Source: Tritrichomonas musculus
Lineage: Eukaryota; Parabasalia; Tritrichomonadida; Tritrichomonadidae
Length of the DNA stretch: 64,000 nucleotides
Reading direction: 5' to 3'
Assembly: GCA_039105265.1 (NCBI GenBank)
Contig: JAPFFF010000050.1
Span: 186,001 to 250,000 of the forward strand
Under the pieces are notes generated by a model, which saw only the letters and a list, made by a program, of their open reading frames with translations, had not been told where the DNA came from and did no database searches. The stretch's first letter is position 1; each line of letters opens with the position of its first letter. This document shows, piece by piece, positions 53,213 through 61,414 of this stretch. The position numbers and the translations under genes are program-made.

Positions 53213-54082
53213 TAAGTATCACGCCAGGGGGATTTTTTTTTCCCCTAGGGGGAATTTTCACATCAAATGTCAACTTAAAAGAATTCGAACTTTATTTTAA
53301 TAAAAATCGTACACTTTCTATATTTATTGAAATAATCAAATCGAATATAAGCGATTTGTCAATGTTCATTCCAAAAATCAAATATTTCATTTCTTCAAAT
53401 ATCAAAAGCCCAAGTTTTTATTGTTTTATTTAATAAATTATTTAAAGGATCATTTTAATTATCAAGTTGTTAAATTTATATTATACTTTTTTTGTAATAT
53501 CCTTTTATATCAGAATTTTTTTTGAAAATTTTAATAATCTATTATTATAAATGATAGATATACCGTTGCATTATTGATGTATCAATCTCTTTTTGTGTAA
53601 AATAATTCCCAAATTGATTAAAAATGCATCAAATTGATATTAACCAAAGAGAAAATAAAAACATCTTTTTAAAATATATTTGTTCTAATAATTCAAAGGC
53701 TATTTGGTTCCCCCTAAAAAAAAAAAAAATTAAAAATAGGGGGAATAGGGGGAGGTCAAATTTTGTTAATATTTTTACGGTTTGCCAATTAAATTGACCT
53801 TTCCCCCTAAGGGGGATTAGGGGGAATAGGGGGAGGCCAATTCACGGATTTTTTGAGGTGAAAAATTAACCATTTAGATCATAAAGATATAATTTTTTCA
53901 AACAAAAATTGTATTAATAATAAGAATCTTATTAGGAATTTTTAATAAAATTTCAATTATTTTTATGTATTTTTAAATAAAATTTTAATTCAAATTTTTC
54001 CCCCTATTATTTTTAGGGGAAATTAGGGGAAATTACAAAAAATCTTCCCCCTAGCAGAATTAGGGGAACCGCGTGATAGTTA
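53213..54082. mobile_element. G/C-tract-rich inverted-repeat element (870 bp, TTTAAAG duplication)
   Basis: Ends TAAGTATCACGC and GCGTGATAGTTA are inverted with one mismatch. TTTAAAG flanks both sides (53206-53212 and 54083-54089). The inside carries many CCCCCTA/TAGGGGG tracts, near 53225-53255, 53709-53755, 53811-53845 and 53998-54066, in otherwise A/T DNA. At 53818-53842 three G5 tracts and a GG are spaced by 1-4 bases. There is no coding frame of note. Family unknown. Confidence 0.7.
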
Positions 54083-54241
54083 TTTAAAGTTAAAAATGAG
54101 TTAAGAAAGAAATTCAATTTGGATTTATTTTATACAAAAAAAAAAAAAAAAAAAAAAAAGCTTTCTAAATGAAAACTTTCTAACAAATTGAATAAATTAA
54201 TCGGAAAAAAAGTATTTCATAGAGAACAGATAACTCTTTTA

Positions 54242-55612
54242 TTAATAAAAAGGAGGGAAAATAGATAAAAAGTATTTCATATAAGGACTAACTCTCCTAG
54301 CCCAGGCCAATTTGTCGCTAGTATTGCACGGGATGATGATTGGTTTCTCTGGGCTTTTATCAGTAGAAACATTGAGAACTCTTGACCAGTAATCTCCCAA
54401 TGGATATTCATATGTCCAACCGTCGCTTCTCAGCACCGGAATTCTTCTATGTTCAAGGTCGAAGTCGTCCAAGCATTTGTTGCACGTCATCAGGGACTCG
54501 GTCTTCCTCTTCCAATCGCCAGTCAGATACGGGTTGATCCAGAGTCCGTGGATCCTCTCAACGAGCGCGCAGAGGCTCGACTCGCTCCTGTCTCTAAAGA
54601 AGCGAATTCTTGGGATGTTTCCGATGTCGTTATCGTACTTCCATTGAAAATACTCGTTGTAAGCCGTATCGTTCTTGTCGAGATAGAGAAGATATTCGGC
54701 CAGCTCCTTTGGTGACCTGAAATCGTTGGCGTCTATCGTTGAGTGAGGTGGTGCAAAATCTGCCAGGTTGTTGCAGCCTCTGAAAATAGGAACAGAACCG
54801 TATCGGAGCGGTTGGAACAGTTTTTCTGAAATGTAGTCCGGATCGTTTGAATTTTCAAAGGCAATGGTGAATTTGTAATACCTTATAACCGCCTCTTTAA
54901 CACGGTATTTGTCGCCCGCTCTCTTCATCTCGCTCGGGATCTCTGAGTTTGTTAGGCAGCGGCCGTAGGAGTCGACTTTTATGTATTTCATGAGTTCTGT
55001 GACATAATCTTTACGGCCATTCGTAGCGTGACAATTTGAGATGAACGCACATAATAAATGGCCTTTTTTCTCTGATATATTTAACGGTTTTTCATTGGAT
55101 TCAAAAAATTCCGCATATGGAATAGGAACATCGCTGTATAAGGAGTAAAGCATGGTGTAATTGAAGCTCTTTCGATTGGAATATATTTTGGGATAGTTTG
55201 TGGTGCTTTCCATCGATTGTAAACAGGTTAGTTGGTCTGGTCGTAAATTAGGATCTCGTTCATTGCTAATGTCACGGTAATTGTCAAGCGCATTATAAAC
55301 AATTAAATTTGCTTTTGTAATATCTTTGGTGTAATCGTAAGGAATAAGGCATCGCTCACCTTTTGGATCAACTGGATCAATATATGATCCACCTCTATGA
55401 TAAACATAAAAAATTTTTGATTTATTTATTTTGGTAATAGGTCTGAAAATTTTATATTGTTGCGTAAAAGAAAATGGCTTCATTTGAAGTATAATTATAT
55501 TAATAATTATAGCAAAAAACTGTATAATAGATAAAATGTATGTGGAAATTTTTACTTGCTTAAAGAAATTTTGTGTTTTTCTATCTTCTCTGCTATGAAA
55601 ACCTCTTCTCAT
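54242..55612 (-). CDS. GT10 family alpha-fucosyltransferase, type II membrane protein
   Basis: 456 residues from the ATG at 55612; the frame is open upstream but has no other ATG. A short basic N-terminus (MRRGFHSREDRK) and one membrane helix (residues about 22-44, ILSIIQFFAIIINIIILQ) give a signal-anchored Golgi topology. The GT10 signature YKFTIAFENSNDPDYISEKL, then PLRYGSVPIFRG and a conserved PPHSTIDANDF, lies near residues 247-300, as in alpha-1,3-fucosyltransferases that transfer fucose from GDP-fucose. KYRVKEAVIRYYKFTIAFEN has the usual spacing. It probably decorates surface glycoconjugates. The part coded by about 54440-54980 is far more GC-rich than its 5' part or neighbours, a compositional mosaic. 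It is divergent from the gene at 56041. Confidence 0.88.
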   Translation of the reverse strand: MRRGFHSREDRKTQNFFKQVKISTYILSIIQFFAIIINIIILQMKPFSFTQQYKIFRPITKINKSKIFYVYHRGGSYIDPVDPKGERCLIPYDYTKDITKANLIVYNALDNYRDISNERDPNLRPDQLTCLQSMESTTNYPKIYSNRKSFNYTMLYSLYSDVPIPYAEFFESNEKPLNISEKKGHLLCAFISNCHATNGRKDYVTELMKYIKVDSYGRCLTNSEIPSEMKRAGDKYRVKEAVIRYYKFTIAFENSNDPDYISEKLFQPLRYGSVPIFRGCNNLADFAPPHSTIDANDFRSPKELAEYLLYLDKNDTAYNEYFQWKYDNDIGNIPRIRFFRDRSESSLCALVERIHGLWINPYLTGDWKRKTESLMTCNKCLDDFDLEHRRIPVLRSDGWTYEYPLGDYWSRVLNVSTDKSPEKPIIIPCNTSDKLAWARRVSPYMKYFLSIFPPFY

Positions 55613-56040
55613 ATTTTGGGTAATTTGTAAGAATTTTAGAAAAAATGTAATTGTTTTTAATTCTTGAAAATATACATTATTATAATTGGTAAAATTCAAA
55701 ATAATTTAATAAAATATTTAAAAAAGAATTATTTTATATATATTTTAAATAAAAAATGAAAAAAATTATCTATTAATAAAGATATAAAGTATATACAATG
55801 CATTGCCTATTTCAAAAGATTTAAATTTTGTATGATTAAAAAGATTATTTTTCTTTGCAAAGAAATATAATATACTTCTATTTTTTTAGCAATAAAAGAA
55901 TAACATAAATTTGCAAGAAATAATTGAAAGAAATTGAATGATTATTTGATTTCAATAAAACAAAAAAAGTTTGATCATAATCAAACTTTTTTTCAAAATG
56001 TGAAATGAAATAAAAATTTTATATCCATTTATTTTCTTAA
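55613..56040. promoter_or_regulatory. Divergent intergenic region with a 31-bp hairpin
   Basis: Contains the promoters of the fucosyltransferase (minus) and the exonuclease gene (plus). At 55963-55993, AAAAAAAGTTTGAT-CATA-ATCAAACTTTTTTT forms a 13-14-bp stem 48 bases before the ATG at 56041. CCATTT near 56024 resembles an initiator loosely. Confidence 0.35.
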
Positions 56041-58815
56041 ATGAATTCGATAATACATTTTGGAAATGGTTTTCCAACTTTGCTAGATTATGGGAAACTT
56101 CCATGGAACTTAAACAACAAATATTCAATAGAATTTTATCCTGATTTTGTTATCTCTGTTTTATTAATATCTACCAACGATCCACATTTACAAGACAATC
56201 TAAGTAACATAGAAAACGGTGAAGAGCCAATTGCACTTGACTTAGAATGGGAAGACGAAGTTTGCTTATTTCAATTCTGTTCTTCAAAAGGATGCCTCAT
56301 CATCCGCCACCCATGTGGTCAAGGAAATCCAATCCTACGTTCATTTCTAGAGACACATTCTTTTTATGGCAAAGGCAATCACAATGATCTTCAAAAATTA
56401 ACAGAAAAATTTGGATTGACCTTTAAAATTGACCTTGAAGATATTGAAAGAACACGATTGATTCCAAACTCTTGCAGTATCAATTTCATTCAAATGAGTG
56501 AGCAATTTGCAGGCCAAAGTACAGCTGTTTTTAAAGATAAAGAAATGACTTTCTCTAACTGGGAAGATGAGACACTTTCAATGCGACAAGTGATGTATGC
56601 TGCCTTTGATGTTGTGGCACTTTTCAAATGTTATCCAAACTTTCCACCAGCATCAACAAATGTCAAAACAACACAAGTAAAGAAAAAAGGGCCAAAAGGA
56701 AAGAAATGTATCAATGTCGATCAAGTTTTCAGAAGAAAGTATCCAATTGTGAACCCAAATTCAATTGACACTTCACATCACCTGTTTTGTTACATTTTGC
56801 ATAATTATGAAGGAACTAAAAACATCAACGAAATCAGAAAAAATATCATCGACCTTTGTGATTTCACTGACGATTCTCTTATTGATTACATTTCGTTGGT
56901 CAACAATGAAAAAAGCGGTTTTGTTGATGTCTTGATTTCTCTTTTCATTGAGATCGATGAAAGCATTATCAACTCAAATTCATTATTTTCATGTCAAAAT
57001 GTTTTGGTTGTTCCTGATGTTGATCCTTTAGTTATTGATCTATTGACAAATGAAGATGTTTTCTTTTTGAACAACATTCCTTGTTATTTGCTGAATAACG
57101 AATCTTTAAGGGATTTCTTGTTCAATTTTGGTACTGATTTTGATTTCACTTTGGATGAAAATTTTAAGTATGCAATTGTTTCACCTAGAAATCCATACAG
57201 CTCACTAAAATTGAAGAGATTTTTGCCATTCATTTCTGAAATTTCAATTCATGATTTCCCAGATTTTCTTCCTATTTTAACAGTTTATTCAAACACAAAA
57301 TTGACAGATTCAGAAATTGTTGATTTTATGAATATTTCAGTTGAACATAAAGAATTGTTTACAGTCAAAGATGTTTCAAAATTGCAAGGTAGTTTTGAGT
57401 ACAATGTCACTTTTACATCAAATATTGAAAAAGAAAAAACATTTGAAAAATGCATTAAAAAAGTGGAAAATGGGAAAGAAATAACAGTTGTTCCATTTGT
57501 TCCAAATGATCAAATTAAAAAGTTTATGGACAGCTATCAAATCATTATTAAAAACTGTTCTATTGAAAATTCAGATGTTTACAACATTTTCAATAAATAT
57601 GGCAAACTTTTCCAAATTAAAAGAGACGAAATATTAAATATTTTATATGTGCAGTTTAGATCAAAAATAGATGCCTATCGTTGTATTCCTTGCTTGAAAA
57701 ATGAAGGATTTGTTGATGCTGGTATAAAGAAGGGAACATCTGTTATTTTGAGAAATTTGCCAGAAAACATAACTGAGAGAGAAGTCTTTGAAGAATGCAG
57801 AGAGACAGGCGAAATAATTGAAATAATGATGAATGATAAACGTTATGTTAAAATTACTTTTGATTCATATTTGTATGCAATTGATTCACGTGATAAATTT
57901 AAGAGAACAATCATTAAAGGAAAACAAATCCAAGCAGACTTGATAAGTAATTCACAACAAGTAGAAACACCTTTTTGGAAGATTCAACAAATCATGAATT
58001 GGGTTAAAATAAAAACTTTAAATGAGGAAGATATAAATGGCATTTTAATGAGAGCTGTTGAATTTGGAAAAGTTGTTGACTTTAGATTGAAAGATGATTA
58101 TGCATATATCATGTTTACAAGTGAAAACTCAGCCAACAACATGAAAAATATCATTAAAGAAGCAGAGCAATGTGATAATGAAACATTTACATTATTTTTG
58201 AACAAGCCTTTACAAATAAACGAAGCCAAAGAAAAAGTAAATGATTTGCCTTCTTACTTCAACAGAAAAGTATTCATTCTTGATCCAAAACCAGATTGTC
58301 TCACAGATGAAATATTGGCAGAGAAAGCATTCAATTGGCGTCATTTGATTTCAGGTGCACATAATGTTGATTCAATTGCTCATGAAGGAATGAAAAGAAC
58401 AATTTTCTATTCAGGTGGAAAGAAAAGAGACCAGCAAATAATTGATTTGATTTCTAATTTGGGCATTGAACTTGGCGATGAAGAAAAATGGAGACCTGTT
58501 GTTCTGACATATGCAAGTGCACATAAGTTATTGGGTGTTCCTCCACCTCCAGTAAAGAAGGCAAGACGTTGGGTTATTATTGACCCATTACCAGAAAAGA
58601 TGACAGAAAAGATGATACGTGATATGTGTAGTGAATTTGAACCTTTTGATGTCATGTACCAAAATTCATCAATTGAAAAAGGAAAAGAAAGAGCAGTTAT
58701 TTTAAAGGAACCTCATGCCAGAGAAGTTTATTGGAAATTAATAGGAATGGAATTTAATGGGGAAAAAATAAATGTAACAAAATTTGCACCTGAACATGCA
58801 CCAACACCTTTGTAA
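56041..58815 (+). CDS. DEDDy 3'-5' exonuclease with several RRM-like domains
   Basis: 924 residues. The N-terminal domain (about 60-200) has the RNase D/WRN-like exonuclease motifs: D67-x-E69 in ALDLEWE, D116 in KGNHNDLQKL, and Y186-x3-D190 in YAAFDVV, so it is the DEDDy type that uses two metal ions. After a KKKGPKGKK basic stretch and a middle region (about 230-480), the C-terminal half holds RRM-like folds: about 500-565 (YQIIIKNCSIENSDVYNIF), 570-640 (TSVILRNLPENITEREVFEE), 650-730 (NWVKIKTLNEEDINGIL) and 840-915 (RWVIIDPLPEKMTEKMI). This suggests an RNA-processing or decay nuclease that carries its own RNA-binding modules; substrate is unknown. The reading frame is intact, and codon use is ordinary. 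Confidence 0.85.
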   Translation: MNSIIHFGNGFPTLLDYGKLPWNLNNKYSIEFYPDFVISVLLISTNDPHLQDNLSNIENGEEPIALDLEWEDEVCLFQFCSSKGCLIIRHPCGQGNPILRSFLETHSFYGKGNHNDLQKLTEKFGLTFKIDLEDIERTRLIPNSCSINFIQMSEQFAGQSTAVFKDKEMTFSNWEDETLSMRQVMYAAFDVVALFKCYPNFPPASTNVKTTQVKKKGPKGKKCINVDQVFRRKYPIVNPNSIDTSHHLFCYILHNYEGTKNINEIRKNIIDLCDFTDDSLIDYISLVNNEKSGFVDVLISLFIEIDESIINSNSLFSCQNVLVVPDVDPLVIDLLTNEDVFFLNNIPCYLLNNESLRDFLFNFGTDFDFTLDENFKYAIVSPRNPYSSLKLKRFLPFISEISIHDFPDFLPILTVYSNTKLTDSEIVDFMNISVEHKELFTVKDVSKLQGSFEYNVTFTSNIEKEKTFEKCIKKVENGKEITVVPFVPNDQIKKFMDSYQIIIKNCSIENSDVYNIFNKYGKLFQIKRDEILNILYVQFRSKIDAYRCIPCLKNEGFVDAGIKKGTSVILRNLPENITEREVFEECRETGEIIEIMMNDKRYVKITFDSYLYAIDSRDKFKRTIIKGKQIQADLISNSQQVETPFWKIQQIMNWVKIKTLNEEDINGILMRAVEFGKVVDFRLKDDYAYIMFTSENSANNMKNIIKEAEQCDNETFTLFLNKPLQINEAKEKVNDLPSYFNRKVFILDPKPDCLTDEILAEKAFNWRHLISGAHNVDSIAHEGMKRTIFYSGGKKRDQQIIDLISNLGIELGDEEKWRPVVLTYASAHKLLGVPPPPVKKARRWVIIDPLPEKMTEKMIRDMCSEFEPFDVMYQNSSIEKGKERAVILKEPHAREVYWKLIGMEFNGEKINVTKFAPEHAPTPL

Positions 58816-59417
58816 TAGCCATCTATATGATAATAAAATGATGGGATAAAAATACTTATTGAATTCATTAAAAAAAAAAAAACAGAAAATAAATTCCTTC
58901 CTGATTAATTAAAAATCGCATCATTCTTTTCAGCAGATCCATGCTGTCAAACACGCTACTTAAACGGTGCAAATTCTGATGATTTCAATTCTATAATGCT
59001 ATAAGAAAAATATTGGAACATTGATAAATCCAATGTTGATACATTTTTTGATCTTCACTTCTCTTGAATGATTGTTTCAAAAATAATCTTGCTCACTAAT
59101 TAAATTACCTTATTACCGAAATCTTATATTGATAACATTCTATTCCAAAATGTTCATCAACTTTTATCAAAATAAATTTGATTATTACTTTGATATTAAT
59201 TTTAATTCTTGAAAATATAAAAAGAGACATTTAAACATTTTTGATCGAAAATCTCTCAAAAAGTTTGCTACCTTTTTTCCCAATATTTAAACATATTTAT
59301 CTCATTCAACCTAGTAAAAGTTATTAAAATAAAATAAAATAAATAAATAAAAAGCTGTTTAAAATATTTATTCAAATTAAATAAAGTAAATAAATAAAGA
59401 TTTGTTTTCAAAAAGCA
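58816..59417. other. Convergent intergenic region
   Basis: AT-rich DNA between two genes that converge. No coding or repeat feature recognised. Confidence 0.4.
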
Positions 59418-60050
59418 TTAAAAGCATCCTTTCTTTTCATTCTCGTTGTTATTATTTACATCAATGCTCGGCGTTTTTGATTCTGGACTGTTTTCAATTA
59501 TATGATATCCTTTTTCAAATCCAGCTTTGAATGGACTTAAATAATTTTCACCTGTATATGCTGAAGTCAAGTAAATAGTGTCATTAAAGTCGGGAATATG
59601 CTTTTGAATTCTACGTCTAACATCTTCACTTCTATCATAAAATTCTGATTCATCACCAAGATCACATTTATTAATAATAAATACAAATTCGTATTCTCCT
59701 TCAGGAAGGTTATTTTGTGTATGTTCAATATAATATTCAAGTTCATTATCATATTTACATATATCATTTCTATCTTCAGGATTTGTGGCCATAACAGTTA
59801 CAATGAAAATAACTTGTGATCCACGGTACATATTATGATGCACGAAATTGAACGTTTCACCTCCAAGTGGATCTGAAATTTCAAATTCTGCTTTTTTGTC
59901 GTTAAAATGAAATTCATCCGCATTAATTCTTACAGTTCTACCAAATGGTCGATAACTAAAATCTTGGCGTAAAATATGAGATACCAGAGAGGTCTTTCCA
60001 GCGCCTTTATGACCCAAAATAATTCCTCTGACGATTTTATGGAAACTCAT
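59418..60050 (-). CDS. Rab/Ras-like small GTPase
   Basis: 210 residues if started at the ATG at 60050 (MSFHKIVRGIILGHKGAGKT); an in-frame ATG at 60119 would add 23 hydrophobic residues and is less likely for this family. G1 GHKGAGKTS, G3 DPLGGE, G4 NKCD and G5 TSAYTG are present, all at the right spacing, so it should bind GTP. Two oddities: the catalytic glutamine after DxxG is replaced (GGE rather than GQE), which predicts slow hydrolysis, and the C-terminus ends KKGCF with a single cysteine rather than CC, CxC or a CaaX box, so prenylation is uncertain. The usual role would be vesicle traffic. The tail is Asn-rich. Confidence 0.82.
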   Translation of the reverse strand: MSFHKIVRGIILGHKGAGKTSLVSHILRQDFSYRPFGRTVRINADEFHFNDKKAEFEISDPLGGETFNFVHHNMYRGSQVIFIVTVMATNPEDRNDICKYDNELEYYIEHTQNNLPEGEYEFVFIINKCDLGDESEFYDRSEDVRRRIQKHIPDFNDTIYLTSAYTGENYLSPFKAGFEKGYHIIENSPESKTPSIDVNNNNENEKKGCF

Positions 60051-60119
60051 TATCCAGACTGATAAAATTTTCCATATAAAGATAACCCATAAATTTGCCA
60101 AAAAAACGCATTGCCGCAT

Positions 60120-61195
60120 ATTTGGAACTAAGATAAAATATATTATGTTTAATAAAAAAAACTATGCTTATTAAGTGATTTTGCTTTAATAAATTACTTT
60201 TTTTAATAAGATATTTGTAATCTATTTATGAAAATTTTGATAACTTTTTATATGAGTTCCCAGAAAAATAAATTTTTGAAAGAAAATTTTCGATCAAATA
60301 TCGTTATAAATTTAAGCTCTCTCACTTCATATATTTTATACTATTTCCATTTTGATTGACCAAACATCTCAAATTCGTAAGCACAAATCTCTATAATAAT
60401 CGGTAAACGCAAATATCTATGATCTACAAAAAAAAAATTGAAAGTTGAACAAATTACCAAAATTACGATTTTCATTTTACTACTGGCTCATATTCATTTG
60501 TATGTGATTCAGACTTGCTAAAATGAACAATATTGTCTTCTGAGTTATATCATGAAAGATAAAAATAATATTATTTTTTTCAATTCCAAATAATCGTTCT
60601 ACCATTCAATTTCTGGGCTATTTCATTCAAATTTTGGGGATATAGGATTTTTATATAGGGTTTAAATGCCCAAACTATTCAATATTTTCTATTAGTTCTA
60701 TCAATTTTTCAATAGGCCTGGGTGGCCAGGGCCGCCCCGGCCCAAAAGTGATAGGGAAAAAAAAAAAAATAAAAAAACAAATTTTCATTTTTATTATTAC
60801 AGGGATTTAAAAAAGTGGTATTATGCTAGTATCTTATTTCTAAATCATACGTATTATATTTTTTGCTATGCAGTTTTTATATTTTCTGTTTTAAAATTGA
60901 ACAATTCATTTTTGATGACTTTTTTAAAAAATCCAACAATTTTCATATATACTGAGAATTATGAAATGATGATAATAGAAATATATAAAATGAATGATCA
61001 CCTTATATTTACATTGCTTTTTCTAAAAAAATAATTGATATTTAAGTAAATATTATCAAAATAAAATGATTTATGTCCACGTAATCAGAAAATTCAATGA
61101 AATCAAAAAAATGCTGGGCCACAACTATATAGTTAAAAATTATTGAAAAAAAAATTGAAATATAAAATTGCTCATTGACACTTTTTGAGCTTCGA
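60120..61195. other. Intergenic DNA with a GC-rich island
   Basis: No gene recognised. Positions 60713-60752 (GGCCTGGGTGGCCAGGGCCG and CCCCGGCCC) are strongly GC-rich and locally palindromic in an A/T background, perhaps the remnant of a transposon end. An A13 run follows. Confidence 0.35.
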
Positions 61196-61205
61196 TCAAA
61201 AAGTG
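61180..61205. repeat. Hairpin ACTTTTTGA / TCAAAAAGT
   Basis: CACTTTTTGA-GCTTCGA-TCAAAAAGTG, a 10-bp stem related to the cores of the hairpins at 30097 and 47022. It overlaps the TGA that ends the open extension of the BspA frame. Confidence 0.5.
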
Positions 61206-61414
61206 GCGTCCCTTGTTATTATTATTGAATCTTGTTTTTCATTCTGATTTTCGCAAATTGAATTGATTTTTGAGAGAATGTGTATGAAATCATGAAGATT
61301 GCCAATAACAAGTGCTGGAAGAGGAATATTTAGCAAATGAGCCATTTCATTGATAGCATTTAATTGTTTCATCACACTATTTAATTTTTTTTTATCTTCA
61401 AAGTTTGGCAGTAA
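61196..61414 (-). other. Open 72-codon extension after the BspA gene's TGA stop
   Basis: Directly after the TGA at 61415-61417 the same frame stays open for 72 codons to a TGA at 61196: LLPNFEDKKKLNSVMKQLNA ... MAHLLNIPLPALVIGNLHDF ... QDSIIITRDATF. The segment has normal amphipathic protein composition. It is either a formerly coding C-terminus cut off by a recent nonsense mutation, or a readthrough extension. An ATG at 61372 could also start a 58-residue peptide. Confidence 0.5.

Noticed and set aside
54137-54160. Poly-A runs here and at 1897-1920 as retroposon tails
   Set aside because: No reverse transcriptase, no flanking duplication and no processed-gene boundary; A/T runs are common in this DNA.
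54449-54715. Plus-strand frame opposite the fucosyltransferase
   Set aside because: It is open only because the local GC content lowers stop frequency; the minus strand has a clear GT10 domain.
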